NCBI GenBank assembly: GCA_964461135.1
Contig: CAYWTB010000134.1
Location: 1-8,922, forward strand
Source of the DNA: RQOF01 sp964461135
GTDB taxonomy: Bacteria; Calditrichota; Calditrichia; RBG-13-44-9
DNA length: 8,922 nucleotides
Direction of reading: 5' to 3'
In this document: positions 6,769 through 8,922 of the stretch, piece by piece
How the letters are laid out: each line of letters begins with the position of its first letter
Position numbering within the stretch: the first letter of the stretch is position 1
Translations under genes and position numbers: made by a program
The notes under the pieces: generated by a model
What the model was told of the DNA's origin: nothing
What the model saw: the letters and a program-made list of their open reading frames with translations, nothing else
Databases searched by the model: none

Positions 6769-6996
6769 AACTCGTGGCAAATTGGAAAACCCTTCAAAAC
6801 AATTTTTTTAATAAAACTGGGATTAGGGAATAAATTTCAACAATATGTTTATACAACAATCCAGGAGTTAGACCCGAAAGATTTAAAATTTAAATCAAAA
6901 TATTCCATTGGCAAAAATCACTTAATATATGTATTATTAAAAAGACAAAGATTATGTATAAATTTTTTTTGTCGGATGATAGTTGATGAAATTTAA
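6769..6996 (+). pseudogene. Start-less open frame, possible gene remnant
   Basis: An open frame of 75 codons runs from just after a TAA at 6766 to a TAA at 6994-6996. The only ATG is five codons before the end. The translation looks protein-like in its middle (IQELDPKDLKFKSKYSIG, then KNHLIYVLLKRQRL), with alternating charged and hydrophobic residues. It has a weak resemblance to the C-terminal DUF5655-type domain, from memory only. It overlaps the ATG of the next gene by 11 bases, as a real upstream operon gene might. It may be the 3' end of a broken gene, or chance. Confidence 0.22.
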
Positions 6997-7219
6997 AATT
7001 GTTGGTTCTATCGACAAAATTAAGGTCGTAGCGAGTGGTAAAAATATTAAGGAGTTAAGAAGATTAAAGAAGGTATATGGCGAAGGCAGGTGGCGTAAAT
7101 TAAAAGGTAATGCAACAATAGAATTGGAAAATGGTTCAAAATATTTGGTGGAAATACATTGGTATGAAGCTCATGGAATCGGTAAAAAAGAATTTAAAAT
7201 AAAAAAATTTATTAATTAA
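6986..7219 (+). CDS. Small conserved-looking protein, unknown function
   Basis: A 77-residue protein counted from the ATG at 6986. A TTG three bases earlier is in frame but is a poorer choice. It is very rich in lysine. The most distinctive segment is near the C terminus, HWYEAHGIGKKEFKIKKF, preceded by YGEGRWRKLKG around residues 33-43 and an acidic-to-Asn turn (IELENGSKYLVEI). I recall anonymous small proteins with this HWYEAHGIGKKE pattern in many bacteria but cannot name the family or its role. No signal peptide or membrane segment. No clear ribosome site; GGATGAT lies about five bases before the start. The next small gene begins 14 bases after its stop, so the two are probably co-transcribed. 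The conserved motif argues for a real gene despite its size. Confidence 0.72.
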   Translation: MKFKIVGSIDKIKVVASGKNIKELRRLKKVYGEGRWRKLKGNATIELENGSKYLVEIHWYEAHGIGKKEFKIKKFIN

Positions 7220-7233
7220 AGCATAGAGATACC

Positions 7234-7446
7234 ATGCAATCAAATTTTGTTATTTGTATTAATAATGAAGGATACGAGGCCTCTCTGGAAAAGGGAAAAG
7301 TATACCAATTGAGGAATGATACAACCGCAGAAAAGCGAGATTTTATAAGAGTTTTTGATGAATCCGGTGAAGATTATTTATTTCCGAAAGAACTTTTCGT
7401 TGCTATACGTTTACCAAAAGAAGCAGAAAAGGCACTAGTTGCTTAA
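7234..7446 (+). CDS. Small conserved-looking protein, unknown function
   Basis: A 70-residue acidic protein beginning NFVICINNEGYEASLEKGKVY, with a second distinctive block DESGEDYLFPKELFVAI (about residues 44-60). The mix of short beta-strand-like segments ending in FP..LF.A suggests a small SH3-like or beta-barrel fold, which is my inference. I recall similar uncharacterised small proteins with the GYEASLE and DESGEDYL(F/Y)P patterns. AGAGAT precedes the ATG by four bases and could serve as a weak ribosome site. It follows the 77-residue gene by 14 bases. A basic partner before an acidic partner is reminiscent of toxin-antitoxin or other interacting pairs, but neither protein shows a known toxin fold, so I do not call one. 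Confidence 0.75.
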   Translation: MQSNFVICINNEGYEASLEKGKVYQLRNDTTAEKRDFIRVFDESGEDYLFPKELFVAIRLPKEAEKALVA

Positions 7447-7483
7447 TCATTTTCAGATTATTAAAACAGTGCCAAATTAATTG

Positions 7484-7617
7484 GCCTAACTAGCGCTTTA
7501 AGCGACCCCGTCTAATGCCGGACTCTGGCGGGAGGGCTTGCTTGTTCTTGACTCTTTGGTGTGTTGAATAAAATTTTATACAGATTATGCGCTTATGTGA
7601 ATCCAGCGGCTTAAACG
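7484..7617 (+). other. Possible decayed integron attC-like site
   Basis: GCCTAAC at 7484-7490 fits the RYYYAAC core of an attC site and stands 37 bases after a small gene's stop codon, as in gene cassettes. TTTAAGC (7497-7503) followed by G is matched 106 bases away by GCTTAAA (7609-7615) preceded by CG, giving an imperfect stem with an extra base on one side, a feature of attC sites. A G+C-rich, partly self-complementary centre (GCCGGACTCTGGC) follows. The expected closing core GTTRRRY is not present; the sequence there is CGTCGTC. It is therefore at best decayed, and may be another kind of palindromic repeat. Confidence 0.25.
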
Positions 7618-7646
7618 TCGTCAAAAACTCATGGGAAATTAAATAA

Positions 7647-7698
7647 CCAGGCAATTTTAAAATACTCTGTGATTTATCTCCTGCCAGAAAATTGCCGG
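7647..7698. repeat. Hairpin with GGCAATTTT arms
   Basis: GGCAATTTT (7650-7658) pairs perfectly with AAAATTGCC (7688-7696), extended by CC/GG pairs with one unpaired A, around a loop of 29 bases. The left arm begins with CAGGCAATT, which also occurs twice at 1681-1850. It has no T-tract of its own beyond the arm and no obvious partner gene. Confidence 0.4.
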
Positions 7699-7775
7699 CA
7701 ACATCGGATTTATTCGAGGATGATTTTCAAGTCAGCCGATAGATATAGGATTGGTAATTTACTTTCAAATTATTA

Positions 7776-7852
7776 AATTAGAAATAGCGTCGGTAATTAT
7801 CAATCTAAAATGGCCCCACGATTTATGGTTGGGCACAGGGATTATTCCCAAA
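7776..7852 (+). repeat. Decayed direct repeat, copy B
   Basis: Gapless partner of 6641-6717 at an offset of 1135 bases, with the exact shared core GCCCCACGATT at 7813-7823. Together the two copies enclose the start-less frame, both small genes and the attC-like palindrome. Confidence 0.5.
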
Positions 7853-7975
7853 TATTTGAAAACTTTAAGTTTACTCTTGATAAATTCATTAAAATCGAAT
7901 AGATTATTGTTAATTCAAAATCAAGTAATATTGAGCAAGTAAAAGAAAGGATTATCATAAATTCCGGAGTAAAAT

Positions 7976-8869
7976 ATGGGGTTTGATTACCATAGGTTGA
8001 TTTTAGCCGCTGAGATTTTTTTGTGGTCGATTACATCCCTGTCAGTCGCTCAATCTATAGACCCATTACGTCTTTTTCCGCATCATCTGGATGATTACTG
8101 GGAATATGAACATTACGATCCCAGTTGTAATCCATTTGGTTATTCGACTAAAACAGTGACTTTAGATTCACTTCTACCCGATGGAAACTATCTGGTAGAG
8201 GTAGGTGGATGGATTTATTATGTTGATACAACTGCTAAAAAAGTATTTCTCCCGGGTCCCAAAGATACAACCCTCTACTATAAATTAGATGCCAAATTAG
8301 GTGAAAAATGGTATACCAGTAATTCGGAATGGTATTGGGCTGTTGTTACTGATATCTTCACAACACCTATATTGAATGAAGTTAAAGTCATTGAGTTCTG
8401 GGGAAAAAGTGAGGTGGATAGTTTGTGGATGTACACTGACTATTTGCAAAGTGATTTTGGATTGATCCGGCAGGATGTGGAAGGCGGATGTCCTTTTGGA
8501 GATATGATTCTGAGTTGCTGCATCATAAACGGAATTCAATATGGGGTATGTGTTTTAGGCATGGACAATGCTTTTCAAACCTCTGTCATAGATGGTTTTC
8601 GTTTATTTCAGAATTATCCCAATCCGTTTAATCAATCGACTGTGATTCGGTATAATTTGCCGCGGGCCGTTTTGGTTAATTTAGCAATTTATGATTTGAC
8701 AGGACGCAAAATACGCAAGCTCGTTCAGACGGTTCAACCGGCGGGAGAATATGAAATTAATTGGAATGGAACCGACGACAGTGGTAAAATGGTCAGTTCG
8801 GGAGTGTATGTTGCTCAATTATCAGCAGGAATTTATAAAAAAAGTATAAAGCTGGAACTGATTAAATAA
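7976..8869 (+). CDS. Secreted protein with T9SS type A sorting domain
   Basis: A 297-residue exported protein. Residues 1-25 look like a Sec signal peptide (one basic residue, then LILAAEIFLW…, with likely cleavage after SVA). Residues 28-200 form a beta-rich domain beginning LFPHHLDDYWEYEHYD and rich in aromatic residues, with five cysteines (51, 172, 181, 182, 192). It resembles the FPL..G.YWEY-type domains of anonymous secreted proteins in FCB genomes. Residues 209-297 are a type IX secretion/FlgD-like C-terminal domain: LFQNYPNPFN at 210-219, then IYDLTGRKIRKL, WNGTDDSGK and SSGVYVAQL, ending in K. This domain normally directs passage across the outer membrane and surface attachment or release. 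The start is well supported by GGAG six bases before the ATG. It stands alone in this window, and no secretion-machinery gene is visible. Its ligand or activity is unknown. Confidence 0.9.
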   Translation: MGFDYHRLILAAEIFLWSITSLSVAQSIDPLRLFPHHLDDYWEYEHYDPSCNPFGYSTKTVTLDSLLPDGNYLVEVGGWIYYVDTTAKKVFLPGPKDTTLYYKLDAKLGEKWYTSNSEWYWAVVTDIFTTPILNEVKVIEFWGKSEVDSLWMYTDYLQSDFGLIRQDVEGGCPFGDMILSCCIINGIQYGVCVLGMDNAFQTSVIDGFRLFQNYPNPFNQSTVIRYNLPRAVLVNLAIYDLTGRKIRKLVQTVQPAGEYEINWNGTDDSGKMVSSGVYVAQLSAGIYKKSIKLELIK

Positions 8870-8922
8870 TTTTAATGATTCCTACTTTTACTCCGTAAAA
8901 TGTTAATTAATTTTATTAAAAT

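Larger units (their letters stand above)
6021..6985. other. Gene-poor A+T-rich stretch with repeats
   Basis: About 960 bases between the FAD subunit and the first small gene. It contains a short dyad (6218-6231), the second large inverted-repeat element (6314-6533), copy A of the decayed direct repeat (6641-6717) and a start-less open frame (6769-6996). Nothing else with convincing coding character was found. A 67-codon frame at 6565-6768 runs through the direct repeat and is probably not a gene. Confidence 0.65.
7447..7975. other. Gene-free stretch before the T9SS protein
   Basis: About 530 bases holding an attC-like palindrome (7484-7617), a hairpin (7647-7698) and copy B of the direct repeat (7776-7852). 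A 63-codon frame at 7751-7942 runs through the direct repeat and has no ribosome site or recognisable protein features; I do not consider it a gene. The ribosome site of the T9SS gene (GGAG, 7966-7969) closes the stretch. Confidence 0.6.

Noticed and set aside
6986..7446. Calling the two small genes a toxin-antitoxin system
   Set aside because: Size, spacing and opposite charge fit loosely, but neither protein shows a recognisable toxin fold or antitoxin DNA-binding domain. Only the pairing is reported.
7751..7942. 63-codon plus-strand frame
   Set aside because: Low-complexity composition rich in Leu/Ile, no ribosome site, and it crosses direct-repeat copy B. It is more likely chance in A+T-rich DNA.

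Overview
The window looks like a chromosomal segment from a bacterium of the FCB group (Bacteroidota/Ignavibacteriota/Calditrichota/Marinimicrobia/KSB1-type lineages). The best evidence is the secreted protein at 7976-8869. It ends in a YPNPFN-type C-terminal domain of the kind used by type IX secretion (T9SS) and widespread in those phyla. A species cannot be named from the sequence.

Layout, left to right. (1) 60-1226: a complete DUF4143-type AAA ATPase. (2) 1227-2026: an 800-base gene-free stretch holding a large inverted-repeat element (1469-1681), a 17-base inverted pair around it, and a short copy of the element's edge just after the ATPase stop. (3) 2027-6020: three plus-strand genes for a molybdenum hydroxylase, in the order Mo subunit, [2Fe-2S] subunit, FAD subunit. 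The active-site residues match xanthine dehydrogenase. The first two genes are separated by 318 bases containing degenerate tandem heptamers and a cluster of three hairpins that can refold. The last two genes overlap by 38 bases. (4) 6021-6985: a gene-poor stretch with a second copy of the large inverted-repeat element in opposite orientation (6314-6533), a decayed direct repeat, and a start-less open frame. (5) 6986-7446: two small tandem genes of unknown function that look conserved. (6) 7447-7975: an attC-like imperfect palindrome, a hairpin and the second copy of the decayed direct repeat. (7) 7976-8869: the T9SS cargo protein.

The three hydroxylase genes should form one heterotrimeric or dimer-of-heterotrimers enzyme. 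Electrons would pass from the Mo-pterin site through two [2Fe-2S] clusters to FAD in purine oxidation. The genes are visibly G+C-richer than everything after them and are bracketed by the two inverted-repeat copies with their small hairpins facing inward. This could mark an acquired block or simply be chance placement of an abundant intergenic repeat.

No convincing new multi-gene system is visible. The points most worth a second look are the inverted-repeat family, the heptamer and refoldable hairpin region inside the hydroxylase operon, and the cassette-like small-gene pair between two direct repeats.
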